Assembly (NCBI GenBank): GCA_002170205.2
Contig: NHFT02000006.1
Location: forward strand, 182,820 to 189,470
Direction: 5' to 3'
DNA length: 6,651 nucleotides
DNA from: Candidatus Pelagibacter sp. TMED118
GTDB lineage: Bacteria > Pseudomonadota > Alphaproteobacteria > Pelagibacterales > Pelagibacteraceae
In this document: piece after piece, positions 1 to 5,714 of the stretch
Numbering within the stretch: position 1 is the first letter of the stretch
Layout of the letters: every line of letters begins with the position of its first letter
Notes under the pieces: model-generated
Database searches by the model: none
What the model saw: only the letters and a program-made list of their open reading frames with translations
Told to the model about the DNA's origin: nothing
Position numbers and translations under genes: made by a program

Positions 1-185
1 AAAACTTTTCCATTTTCAAATATCCTTGACTGACCCCCACCTTCGTTTTTTTTTTTACTTCTTTTCCAATTTTTTATAATAAAAATATTTTTTTTCTTCT
101 CAATATTTTCAATATCTTCACAGATTGTTTCTTGAAGTATTTTAAACCAATTTCTTACAAGTTTTTTTTTGATTTCTTTATCCAT
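1..185 (-). CDS. hemF: Oxygen-dependent coproporphyrinogen III oxidase, N-terminal part (cut by window edge)
   Basis: I translated this frame by hand. It opens with ATG at 185-183 and stays open for 61 codons to the left edge, so the C-terminal majority lies outside. The start reads MDKEIKKKLVRNWFKILQET, followed by a conserved Trp at residue 40 and a GGG-x-SR motif at residues 49-54 leading into FENGKV. That arrangement (amphipathic N-terminal helix, Trp, glycine run, S-R, then the 'VFE' strand) is typical of HemF. HemF is a soluble enzyme that uses O2 to decarboxylate coproporphyrinogen III to protoporphyrinogen IX in heme synthesis. The start codon lies inside the end of trmL (8-nt overlap), which suggests co-transcription and coupled translation. 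No Shine-Dalgarno sequence precedes it. A run of 11 A on the coding strand encodes part of a KKKN stretch. Identity rests on the N-terminal motif only, because the catalytic core is not visible. Confidence 0.85.
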   Translation of the reverse strand, partial: MDKEIKKKLVRNWFKILQETICEDIENIEKKKNIFIIKNWKRSKKKNEGGGQSRIFENGKV

Positions 186-666
186 GAATATAATTGGTTT
201 GTCTTATAAGTTCTGAGAGTGTTACAGAAACAGAGGTAGATAAATTTAGAGATCTTCTTTTTTTAATCATAGGTATTTTTAATTTATTAGGTATTTTTTC
301 GTGTATTTTTTTTGGAACACCAGCACTCTCCCTTCCAAATAAAATTGTATCGTTTGTTTTAAACTTAAAACTTGTATAAACTTTATCTGATTTTGTTGTC
401 ATTAAAATAATTCTTTCATTTAATTTAGAACTAAAAAAATGCCTTTCATTTTGATAAATTTTTATTTGGTCAAAATCAATATAATCCATTACGATTCTTT
501 TAAACCTTTTGTCAGAAATTAAAAATCCACAAGGTTCAATAATTTCTAATATAGCCCCAAAACATGAGCAAGTTCTAATAATTGATGCCGTATTTTGAGG
601 TATATCTGGCTCATAAAGCGCTATTTTAGGCCTGAAATTACTCTCTTTATGTGTCATTCTTGCCAT
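178..666 (-). CDS. trmL: tRNA (cytidine/uridine-34 2'-O)-methyltransferase, SPOUT family
   Basis: The 162-residue protein matches the small single-domain SPOUT methyltransferase TrmL, whose members are usually about 150-160 residues. TrmL uses S-adenosylmethionine to methylate the 2'-hydroxyl of the wobble nucleotide in certain leucine tRNAs. The three SPOUT motifs are present: LYEPDIPQNTASIIR at residues 17-31 (Asn25, Arg31), LFGRESAGVP at 109-118, and IPMIKKRRSLNLSTSVSV at 131-148, the last two forming the trefoil-knot cofactor site with Asn141. The chosen ATG at 666 gives about 13 residues before the conserved LYEP strand. A second ATG at 657 (residue 4) is equally possible, and neither has a clear ribosome binding site. 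The gene is first in a minus-strand pair with hemF and diverges from petA across 58 bp. Substrate specificity is assigned from the family; a related SpoU-type activity cannot be excluded from sequence alone. Confidence 0.9.
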   Translation of the reverse strand: MARMTHKESNFRPKIALYEPDIPQNTASIIRTCSCFGAILEIIEPCGFLISDKRFKRIVMDYIDFDQIKIYQNERHFFSSKLNERIILMTTKSDKVYTSFKFKTNDTILFGRESAGVPKKIHEKIPNKLKIPMIKKRRSLNLSTSVSVTLSELIRQTNYIHG

Positions 667-724
667 GGTAAAATATCTTTTTTCTCATATATAAATCATA
701 TAACAAGAAAATTATTAGAATTGA
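667..724. promoter_or_regulatory. Divergent trmL-hemF / petABC promoter region
   Basis: The 58 bp between the start codons of trmL (minus) and petA (plus) must hold the start signals for both operons unless promoters lie inside the genes. The best -10-like hexamers by eye are TATAAC at 699-704 for petA, about 20 nt before its ATG, and TATGAT on the minus strand at 700-695 for trmL, about 28 nt before its ATG; they overlap by two bases. No convincing -35 hexamer sits at the right distance for either, and in such AT-rich DNA these matches carry little weight. No operator-like inverted repeat is evident. Confidence 0.4.
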
Positions 725-1249
725 ATGTCCGAAGATATAAAAAAAAAAACAAATAAAAGAAGAGATTTTATTCTTACAGCAACCACTGCAGCAGGAGCAG
801 TTGGAGTAGGAGCTGCAGTATGGCCTTTGATTGATCAAATGAATCCAGATGCATCTGTAAAAGCTTTAGCTAGTACCGAGGTAGATATCAGCAATGTTCA
901 ACCAGGTCAGTCTATAACTGTTTTATGGAGAGGAAAACCCGTGTTTATTAAAAGAAGAACCAAACAAGAAATAGAAAGCGCAAGGGAGGTAGATTTAAAA
1001 GACTTAAAACATCCAGAAAAAGATGAGGATAGAGCTAAAAATCCTGAATGGTTGGTTACTCTTGGAATATGTACTCATCTTGGGTGTGTACCTTTAACAA
1101 ACAAAGGAGACTTTGAAGGTGGCTGGTTTTGTCCATGTCATGGATCACATTATGACACATCTGGTAGAGTTAGAAGTGGGCCTGCTCCGACGAATTTGGA
1201 AATACCTGATTATACTTTTGTTAACAACAACACTATAAAGATTGGATAA
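725..1249 (+). CDS. petA: Ubiquinol-cytochrome c reductase, Rieske iron-sulfur subunit
   Basis: This 174-residue protein is the Rieske [2Fe-2S] subunit of the cytochrome bc1 complex, which takes the first electron from quinol and hands it to cytochrome c1. The N terminus has a twin-arginine motif (KRRDFI, Arg12-Arg13) and a hydrophobic Ala/Gly-rich segment at about residues 16-36, a Tat-dependent uncleaved membrane anchor as is usual for this subunit. The cluster-binding boxes are intact: CTHLGC at 116-121 and CPCHGS at 136-141. Cys116, His118, Cys136 and His139 would bind the cluster, with Cys121-Cys138 as the disulfide. Ser141 and Tyr143, which tune the redox potential in homologues, are present, as is the proline loop GPAP at 152-155. 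It is first in petABC, with petB starting 4 nt after its stop. An 11-A tract covers codons 5-9, just before the Tat motif. No strong Shine-Dalgarno is seen. Confidence 0.97.
   Translation: MSEDIKKKTNKRRDFILTATTAAGAVGVGAAVWPLIDQMNPDASVKALASTEVDISNVQPGQSITVLWRGKPVFIKRRTKQEIESAREVDLKDLKHPEKDEDRAKNPEWLVTLGICTHLGCVPLTNKGDFEGGWFCPCHGSHYDTSGRVRSGPAPTNLEIPDYTFVNNNTIKIG
739..749 (+). repeat. 11-base A homopolymer in the petA 5' coding region
   Basis: An uninterrupted run of 11 A lies within the first nine codons of petA, encoding lysines ahead of the twin-arginine motif. The reading frame as given is intact across it. Such tracts can cause polymerase or ribosome slippage and are also common sites of sequencing length errors. 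Confidence 0.9.
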
Positions 1250-1253
1250 AAAT

Positions 1254-2525
1254 ATGAGCTCACACGAATACACTCCAAATTCTAAATTAGGTAAATGGTT
1301 CAATGACAGATTGCCATTATTAACTTTAGCAAATCATTTGACTGATTATCCAACTCCAAAAAACCTAAATTACTGGTGGACATTCGGTGGAATTTTAACA
1401 TTTTGTCTGATCACACAAATCATAACTGGTTTAGTTTTGGCTATGCATTATATTGCTCATGCTGATCTCGCATTCGAAAGCGTTGAACACATAATGAGAG
1501 ATGTTAATTATGGGTGGCTAATAAGATACGTACATGCAAATGGTGCTTCAATGTTTTTTTTAGCTGTTTATATTCACATATTTAGAGCTCTGTATTATGG
1601 ATCTTATAAATCTCCAAGAGAAGTAATTTGGATAATTGGAATGTTAATTTATTTTTTAATGATGGCTACTGCATTTTTAGGCTATGTGTTGCCATGGGGT
1701 CAGATGAGTTTTTGGGGTGCTACAGTTATAACAAATTTATTTAGTGCTATTCCATTTATTGGAGAGAGCATAACACACTGGTTGTGGGGAGGTTATTCAG
1801 TAGATAATCCTACTTTGACAAGATTTTTTAGTTTACACTATTTATTTCCTTTTTTAATATTAGGGTTGGTAATATTGCATATTTGGGCACTACACGTACC
1901 GGGAAACAATAATCCAATAGGTATAGATATAAAAAAACCCTCTAATGACACTGTTCCATTTCATCCGTATATTGTAATAAAAGATTTATTCGCGTTACTT
2001 TTATTTTTGCTAGTCTTTGCATTTTTTGTTTTTTATTCCCCAAATATTTTAGGCCATTCAGATAATTATATTGAAGCAAACCCGTTAGTAACACCAGCAC
2101 ACATTGTACCGGAATGGTACCTTTTGCCGTTTTACGCAATTTTAAGATCTGTTCCAGATAAACTTCTAGGGGTAATTGCTATGTTTGCAGCAATATTTGT
2201 TTTAGTAATTTTACCATGGTTAGATACATCAAAAGTCAGATCAGCATTATTTAGACCTATATATAAACAACTTTATTGGTTTTTAGTCGCCGATGTTTTA
2301 ATTCTTGGATATATGGGGGCGATGCCGGCAGAAGGCACTTATTTGTTAATTGCTAGAGTTGCTACCGCATATTATTTTGCTCATTTTTTGATTATATTGC
2401 CTCTATTAGGAAGAAAAGAGAGAACCCTTCAAGTGCCGTTAAGCATTACAGAACCTGTTTTGGGAGGAATGCCAAATCCTGAAATGGTAAAAAAAAAACA
2501 ATTTAAATTGAATAGTTTAGGCTAA
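1254..2525 (+). CDS. petB: Ubiquinol-cytochrome c reductase, cytochrome b subunit
   Basis: This 423-residue integral membrane protein is the diheme cytochrome b of the bc1 complex, holding both quinone sites. Eight hydrophobic helices are readable, roughly at 42-66, 91-115, 127-150, 192-212, 241-263, 303-325, 341-358 and 361-385. The four heme ligands are His94 and His108 (helix B) and His195 and His209 (helix D), each pair 14 apart as in mitochondrial and alphaproteobacterial proteins. The Qo-site PEWY motif is at 286-289. Qi-site residues are also kept: His214 before PGNNNP, and Lys243-Asp244 in the FHPY...IKD segment. I chose ATG at 1254, four bases after the petA stop, with a partial GGA Shine-Dalgarno at 1244-1246. 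A TTG at 1242 would add four residues and overlap petA, and is less likely. It is the middle gene of petABC. A 10-A run near the 3' end (2489-2498) encodes part of VKKKQ. Confidence 0.97.
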   Translation: MSSHEYTPNSKLGKWFNDRLPLLTLANHLTDYPTPKNLNYWWTFGGILTFCLITQIITGLVLAMHYIAHADLAFESVEHIMRDVNYGWLIRYVHANGASMFFLAVYIHIFRALYYGSYKSPREVIWIIGMLIYFLMMATAFLGYVLPWGQMSFWGATVITNLFSAIPFIGESITHWLWGGYSVDNPTLTRFFSLHYLFPFLILGLVILHIWALHVPGNNNPIGIDIKKPSNDTVPFHPYIVIKDLFALLLFLLVFAFFVFYSPNILGHSDNYIEANPLVTPAHIVPEWYLLPFYAILRSVPDKLLGVIAMFAAIFVLVILPWLDTSKVRSALFRPIYKQLYWFLVADVLILGYMGAMPAEGTYLLIARVATAYYFAHFLIILPLLGRKERTLQVPLSITEPVLGGMPNPEMVKKKQFKLNSLG

Positions 2526-2528
2526 AAG

Positions 2529-3314
2529 GTGCTCAACTTTTTAAAAATTTTTATAACAATCACTTTAATTTTTGTAGCAAAATTTAGTCCAATAATAGCT
2601 GCTGAAAAACAACTGCCCCTTTTAAAACAAGATTGGTCTTTCAAAAGTTTTTTTGGAAAATTTGATAGGGCTTCACTACAAAGAGGTTACCAGGTTTATA
2701 CAGAAGTTTGTGCATCATGCCACTCTATGCAATATGTTTCATATAGAAACCTCTCAGAGAAAGGAGGTCCAGAGTTTTCTCTAGACCAAGCAAAGGCAAT
2801 TGCCTCAAATTTTGAGGTAACAGACGGTCCTAACAGCGACGGGGAAATGTTTACAAGAGCAGCAAAATTATCAGACAAGTTTGTTATGCCTTATGTCAAT
2901 GAAGAGGAGGCAAAAGCCTCCAATGGAGGTGCGTACCCTCCAGATATGTCAGTCTTGGTAAAAGCAAGAGCAGGTGGAGCTGATTATATTTATTCTGTTC
3001 TATTAGGTTATGAAGATCCACCCGAAGGTATGAAATTGGATGATGGTGTATATTATAATAAATATATGTATGGCCAAAAAATTAAAATGCCTCAACAACT
3101 ATATGATGATTTAGTGACATACGCCGATGGTACACCGGCAACACCTGAACAAATGGCAAAAGATGTGACTACATTTATGGCCTGGACTGCAGAACCAAAA
3201 CTTGAAGAAAGACATAAATTTGGTTTTAGAGTTATTGCTTATCTAATAATTCTTACTATTTTGGTCTATTTCAGTATGAAAAAAATCTGGTCACGTATTG
3301 AAACGAAAATTTAA
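2529..3314 (+). CDS. petC: Ubiquinol-cytochrome c reductase, cytochrome c1 subunit
   Basis: This 261-residue protein is cytochrome c1, which carries electrons from the Rieske centre to a soluble or membrane cytochrome c on the periplasmic side. A Sec signal peptide covers about residues 1-25, ending in an AA-E cleavage-like site. The covalent heme motif is CASCH (Cys61, Cys64, His65). Met187, in IKMPQQLYDD just before the DGTPAT segment, matches the axial methionine of the family. The conserved stretch from DGTPATPEQMAKDV to FMAWTAEP is followed by a C-terminal membrane anchor at about 232-249 and a short positively charged tail. The start is GTG, three bases after the petB stop, with only a partial AGG at 2519-2521 before it. 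No other start codon in frame would keep the signal peptide, which supports the GTG. The last 24 bases overlap the 3' end of ychF on the other strand, so petC ends the operon. Confidence 0.96.
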   Translation: MLNFLKIFITITLIFVAKFSPIIAAEKQLPLLKQDWSFKSFFGKFDRASLQRGYQVYTEVCASCHSMQYVSYRNLSEKGGPEFSLDQAKAIASNFEVTDGPNSDGEMFTRAAKLSDKFVMPYVNEEEAKASNGGAYPPDMSVLVKARAGGADYIYSVLLGYEDPPEGMKLDDGVYYNKYMYGQKIKMPQQLYDDLVTYADGTPATPEQMAKDVTTFMAWTAEPKLEERHKFGFRVIAYLIILTILVYFSMKKIWSRIETKI

Positions 3315-4364
3315 AACATCGCCATCTTTAACAATATAATCCTTCCCTTCTAATCTCAATTTACCTTGAATTTTTGCTCCGTTCCAACCATTGCAATCTA
3401 CAAAATCCTCAAAAGTAACTGTCTCGGCTCTAATAAAACCCTTTTGAAAGTCAGAATGTATTACACCAGCGGCATCTGGAGCTATTGTATGTTTCTTTAT
3501 TGTCCAAGCTCTGCTTTCCTTTTCACCCGAGGTAAAAAAAGTTTCTAAATTAAGTAAATCGTAACCTTTTTTTGTTAAGTTATTAAGTCCTGTATCGTTT
3601 ATATTCAGTATCTTCATGTAATTATCTTTATCCTCATTTGAAAGAGAATTTATTTGATTTTCTACTTCCGCTGAAATTATAATCGAATTTTCTTTGCCCA
3701 TTTTATTTATAAAATCATCAGTATATTTATTACCAGTTGAAATACTATCTTCGTCAACATTGCATACATATATTTTAGGTTTCGTAGATAGTAATCCAAA
3801 TGTCTTAAGTTTATTTTGTTCAATTTCTCCATAAATTTTTTCTAAGTCGGTATTTTTATTAATTGAATTAAGTATATTTTTTAAATTGTTGACATCATCA
3901 GCCGATATATCTTTTTTATTCTTTTTTGCTAACTTTCTTTCGATTGAGTCGATATCTGCCAGTTTCATTTCTGTCTCTATTATTTCTAAATCTCTAATTG
4001 GATTTATATCAGAATTTGTATTTTGCACTTCCTTAGAGTCAAAACATCTTATCATGTGAATTATTGCGTCAACTTCTCTTATGTGGGATAAAAATTTGTT
4101 ACCAAGGCCCTCGCCTTTGGATGCTCCCTTTACAAGCCCCGCAATATCTATAAATGAAACAGTTGTATAAATTTTATTTTTTGACTTTGAAATATCAACT
4201 AACTTATTTAATCTCTTATCTTCTAAAGGAACAATCCCAATGTTAGGTTCAATTGTGCAAAATGGGAAATTAGCAGCTTGTGCTTTACTAGAATTTGTTA
4301 ACGCATTGAATAAAGTCGACTTACCTACATTTGGTAGACCAACTATTCCACATTTAAAACCCAT
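3291..4364 (-). CDS. ychF: Ribosome-associated P-loop NTPase YchF (OLA1/Obg family)
   Basis: The 357-residue protein is full length for YchF (E. coli form about 363). The P loop GLPNVGKST is at residues 9-17, the Walker B/G3 motif DIAGLVKG at 73-80, and a degenerate G4 motif NVDE at 202-205 replaces NKxD, a change linked in this family to using ATP rather than GTP. A coiled-coil-like helical insert follows at about 125-190, and a C-terminal TGS domain covers about 275-357, including the typical HTIAPDAAGVIHSDFQKGF and ending in FRFNT. YchF binds ribosomes and is implicated in translation and stress responses; its exact role is unsettled. Its ATG shares one base with the pth stop (TAATG), so translation is probably coupled. 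The 3' end overlaps petC by 24 bp on the opposite strand, and no hairpin terminator is visible there. Confidence 0.96.
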   Translation of the reverse strand: MGFKCGIVGLPNVGKSTLFNALTNSSKAQAANFPFCTIEPNIGIVPLEDKRLNKLVDISKSKNKIYTTVSFIDIAGLVKGASKGEGLGNKFLSHIREVDAIIHMIRCFDSKEVQNTNSDINPIRDLEIIETEMKLADIDSIERKLAKKNKKDISADDVNNLKNILNSINKNTDLEKIYGEIEQNKLKTFGLLSTKPKIYVCNVDEDSISTGNKYTDDFINKMGKENSIIISAEVENQINSLSNEDKDNYMKILNINDTGLNNLTKKGYDLLNLETFFTSGEKESRAWTIKKHTIAPDAAGVIHSDFQKGFIRAETVTFEDFVDCNGWNGAKIQGKLRLEGKDYIVKDGDVLNFRFNT

Positions 4365-4924
4365 TATTTATTATTAACTTCACTTGAAAATAAGTCTAAT
4401 TTTTTATTTATAAGTATTGTTAATGATTCTAAAATATTTTTTTTTATCTGAATTAATTTTTCTTCCTCATCCTCGTTAAAATCATTCAGTACATATTCTG
4501 AGACAGTCATTTTTGACTCTGGCTTCCCAATGCCAATTCTAACTCTAGAGTATTCTTTACCAATAAATTTATCTATAGATGCAATCCCGTTATGACCTGC
4601 ATCTGACCCTCCAAATTTAGCTTTAATTTTTCCAAAATCTAAGTCTAAATCGTCATGAAAAACAATTACGTCTGTGGCATCTATCTTAAAATATTCGATT
4701 AGTTCTCTAATACATATTCCCGAATTATTCATAAAAGTTAAAGGTTTTATTGCATAAATTTTTTTATCATTGATGTTACCTGTTGTTAATAAACCTTTAA
4801 ATTTTGGTTTTTGTTTAGATAATCCAAATTTACTGTTTATAGAATCTATTATTTGAAAACCAATATTATGTCTATTATTTTGACTATTTGGTGTTGGATT
4901 ACCAAGTCCTACGAATAATAGCAT
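4364..4924 (-). CDS. pth: Peptidyl-tRNA hydrolase
   Basis: The 186-residue protein is bacterial-type Pth, which cleaves the ester bond of peptidyl-tRNAs released by abortive translation so that the tRNA can be reused. It acts in the cytoplasm as a monomer. The sequence opens with the standard LLFVGLGNP strand. Residues matching the E. coli active site are all present: Asn9, His19 (the catalytic base, in RHNIG), Met65-Asn66 (FMNNSG), Asp91 (FHDDLDL) and Asn112 (GHNGI). The C-terminal part is lysine-rich and ends just as ychF begins. It starts 17 nt after the rplY stop with no Shine-Dalgarno sequence. Placement between rplY and ychF is a common alphaproteobacterial arrangement, and pth-ychF adjacency is also known in gammaproteobacteria, consistent with a shared translation-quality role. 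Confidence 0.96.
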   Translation of the reverse strand: MLLFVGLGNPTPNSQNNRHNIGFQIIDSINSKFGLSKQKPKFKGLLTTGNINDKKIYAIKPLTFMNNSGICIRELIEYFKIDATDVIVFHDDLDLDFGKIKAKFGGSDAGHNGIASIDKFIGKEYSRVRIGIGKPESKMTVSEYVLNDFNEDEEEKLIQIKKNILESLTILINKKLDLFSSEVNNK

Positions 4925-4941
4925 GATTAGATTTTATAAAA

Positions 4942-5673
4942 TTACTTCTTATCAGTTTGTGTTTTTTGATCTTCTTTTTTGTCAGCATCTTTGTTTTTCT
5001 CATTATCAGAGGAGCTTTTATCATCTGATGAGCTATCACTAGCAGATGAAGTTTCTGTATTAGATCCATCCGAGCTCTCATCACTTGTTTCTGCAGGTTT
5101 TTCTGGCTCTTTAACTACAGTTGGAGCGGCTACAGTTGCTATTACAAAATCCCTATCGGTAATCGTTGGTTCTACATTTTGAGGTAAATTGACCGATGAA
5201 ATTTTTATACTCGCGCCAATTTCAAGATTTTCAAGATCAACAATAATTTCTTTTGGAATATTTTCAGTTGGGCACCTTAATTCTACTTTTCTTCTCACTA
5301 TATTTAGTACTCCCCCCCTCTTTAAACCTGGGCTCTTTTCATTATTAATAAACTTAACAGGAATTTCTAGATTTATTTTAGAACCTGCAACTATTTTTAA
5401 AAAATCAATATGTATTGGCTCATCGTTTACGGTGTCAAAAGATATTTCTCTTGTAAGCACACTATATTCTTTTCCATTGATTTTTAAATTTATAACAGCT
5501 GATAAAAAATTTTCTTTATCTATAAGAGCTTTAACTTGCTTTTTTGATAATGAAATTTTTTTGTTTTCATCATCACCACCGTACATAATAGCTGGCACGT
5601 TTCCTTTTTTTCTTAATAAAGCAAGCTGACCTTTAGTTTTAGTTTCTCTTATAGAAGCATCTAGTGAATTCAT
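4942..5673 (-). CDS. rplY: 50S ribosomal protein L25 (CTC form) with long acidic/serine C-terminal tail
   Basis: The 243-residue protein is the two-domain CTC form of L25. The N-terminal 5S rRNA-binding domain is at about residues 1-95, with the RKKGNVPAIMYGG segment and the VLTREISFD...HIDFLKI strand pair. The TL5/CTC beta domain is at about 96-182, including LKRGGVLNIVRRKVEL, the CPTENIPKEI segment and a closing FVIATVAAPT. After residue 183 comes a low-complexity tail of about 60 residues, rich in Ser, Asp, Glu, Thr and finally Lys, expected to be disordered. L25 stabilises 5S rRNA in the large subunit. The ATG follows prs by 41 nt and has no Shine-Dalgarno; instead the leader carries TCCCCCT directly before the start. 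Codons AGG-GGG-GGA at 5320-5312 produce a G-run unusual for this AT-rich DNA and complementary to that leader. Confidence 0.95.
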   Translation of the reverse strand: MNSLDASIRETKTKGQLALLRKKGNVPAIMYGGDDENKKISLSKKQVKALIDKENFLSAVINLKINGKEYSVLTREISFDTVNDEPIHIDFLKIVAGSKINLEIPVKFINNEKSPGLKRGGVLNIVRRKVELRCPTENIPKEIIVDLENLEIGASIKISSVNLPQNVEPTITDRDFVIATVAAPTVVKEPEKPAETSDESSDGSNTETSSASDSSSDDKSSSDNEKNKDADKKEDQKTQTDKK

Positions 5674-5714
5674 AGGGGGAATTTTTTATCTCATGAAGAA
5701 GTATTTTACAAGTA
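5674..5714 (-). promoter_or_regulatory. prs-rplY intergenic leader with C-run next to the rplY start
   Basis: This 41-nt gap separates the prs stop from the rplY ATG on the minus strand. It has no Shine-Dalgarno sequence. It carries a C5 run flanked by T (5680-5674) ending one base before the ATG, and a complete ATG-AGA-TAA minigene (5694-5686). A TAAAAT hexamer could serve as a -10 element but has no matching -35. Whether the gap regulates rplY or is a plain operon spacer is unknown. Confidence 0.35.

Noticed and set aside
194..379. A 61-codon plus-strand frame antisense to trmL
   Set aside because: It is a shadow of the trmL SPOUT motif region.
647..838. A cysteine-rich minus-strand frame opposite the petA start
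   Set aside because: The Cys/Ser run (NCSCCSGCC) is the reverse reading of the GCA/GGA-rich codons of the Rieske membrane anchor, not a metal-binding protein.
1242..1253. TTG at 1242 as the petB start
   Set aside because: It would overlap the petA stop and add only four residues (MDKN). ATG at 1254 has better spacing to a partial GGA motif.
3279..3293. T7 run on the minus strand just after the ychF stop as an intrinsic terminator
   Set aside because: No stable stem precedes the run, and the same bases are coding sequence for the petC C terminus.
3366..3548. A 60-codon plus-strand frame downstream of petC as a fourth operon gene
   Set aside because: It is antisense to the conserved TGS domain of ychF and has no recognisable features.
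4899..5084. A 61-codon minus-strand frame overlapping the L25 tail and the pth start
   Set aside because: It is the alternative frame of the low-complexity rplY tail, has no recognisable family features, and conflicts with two solid genes.
4979..5182. Serine/aspartate codon repeats in the rplY tail as a tandem repeat or CRISPR-like array
   Set aside because: The similarity is loose, with no fixed unit length or spacers. It reflects biased amino-acid composition.
5189..5629. A 146-codon plus-strand open frame antisense to rplY
   Set aside because: It lies fully inside rplY, whose domains are clear. Its hydrophobic, Phe/Ser/Ile-rich translation is what results from reading lysine- and aspartate-rich coding DNA backwards.
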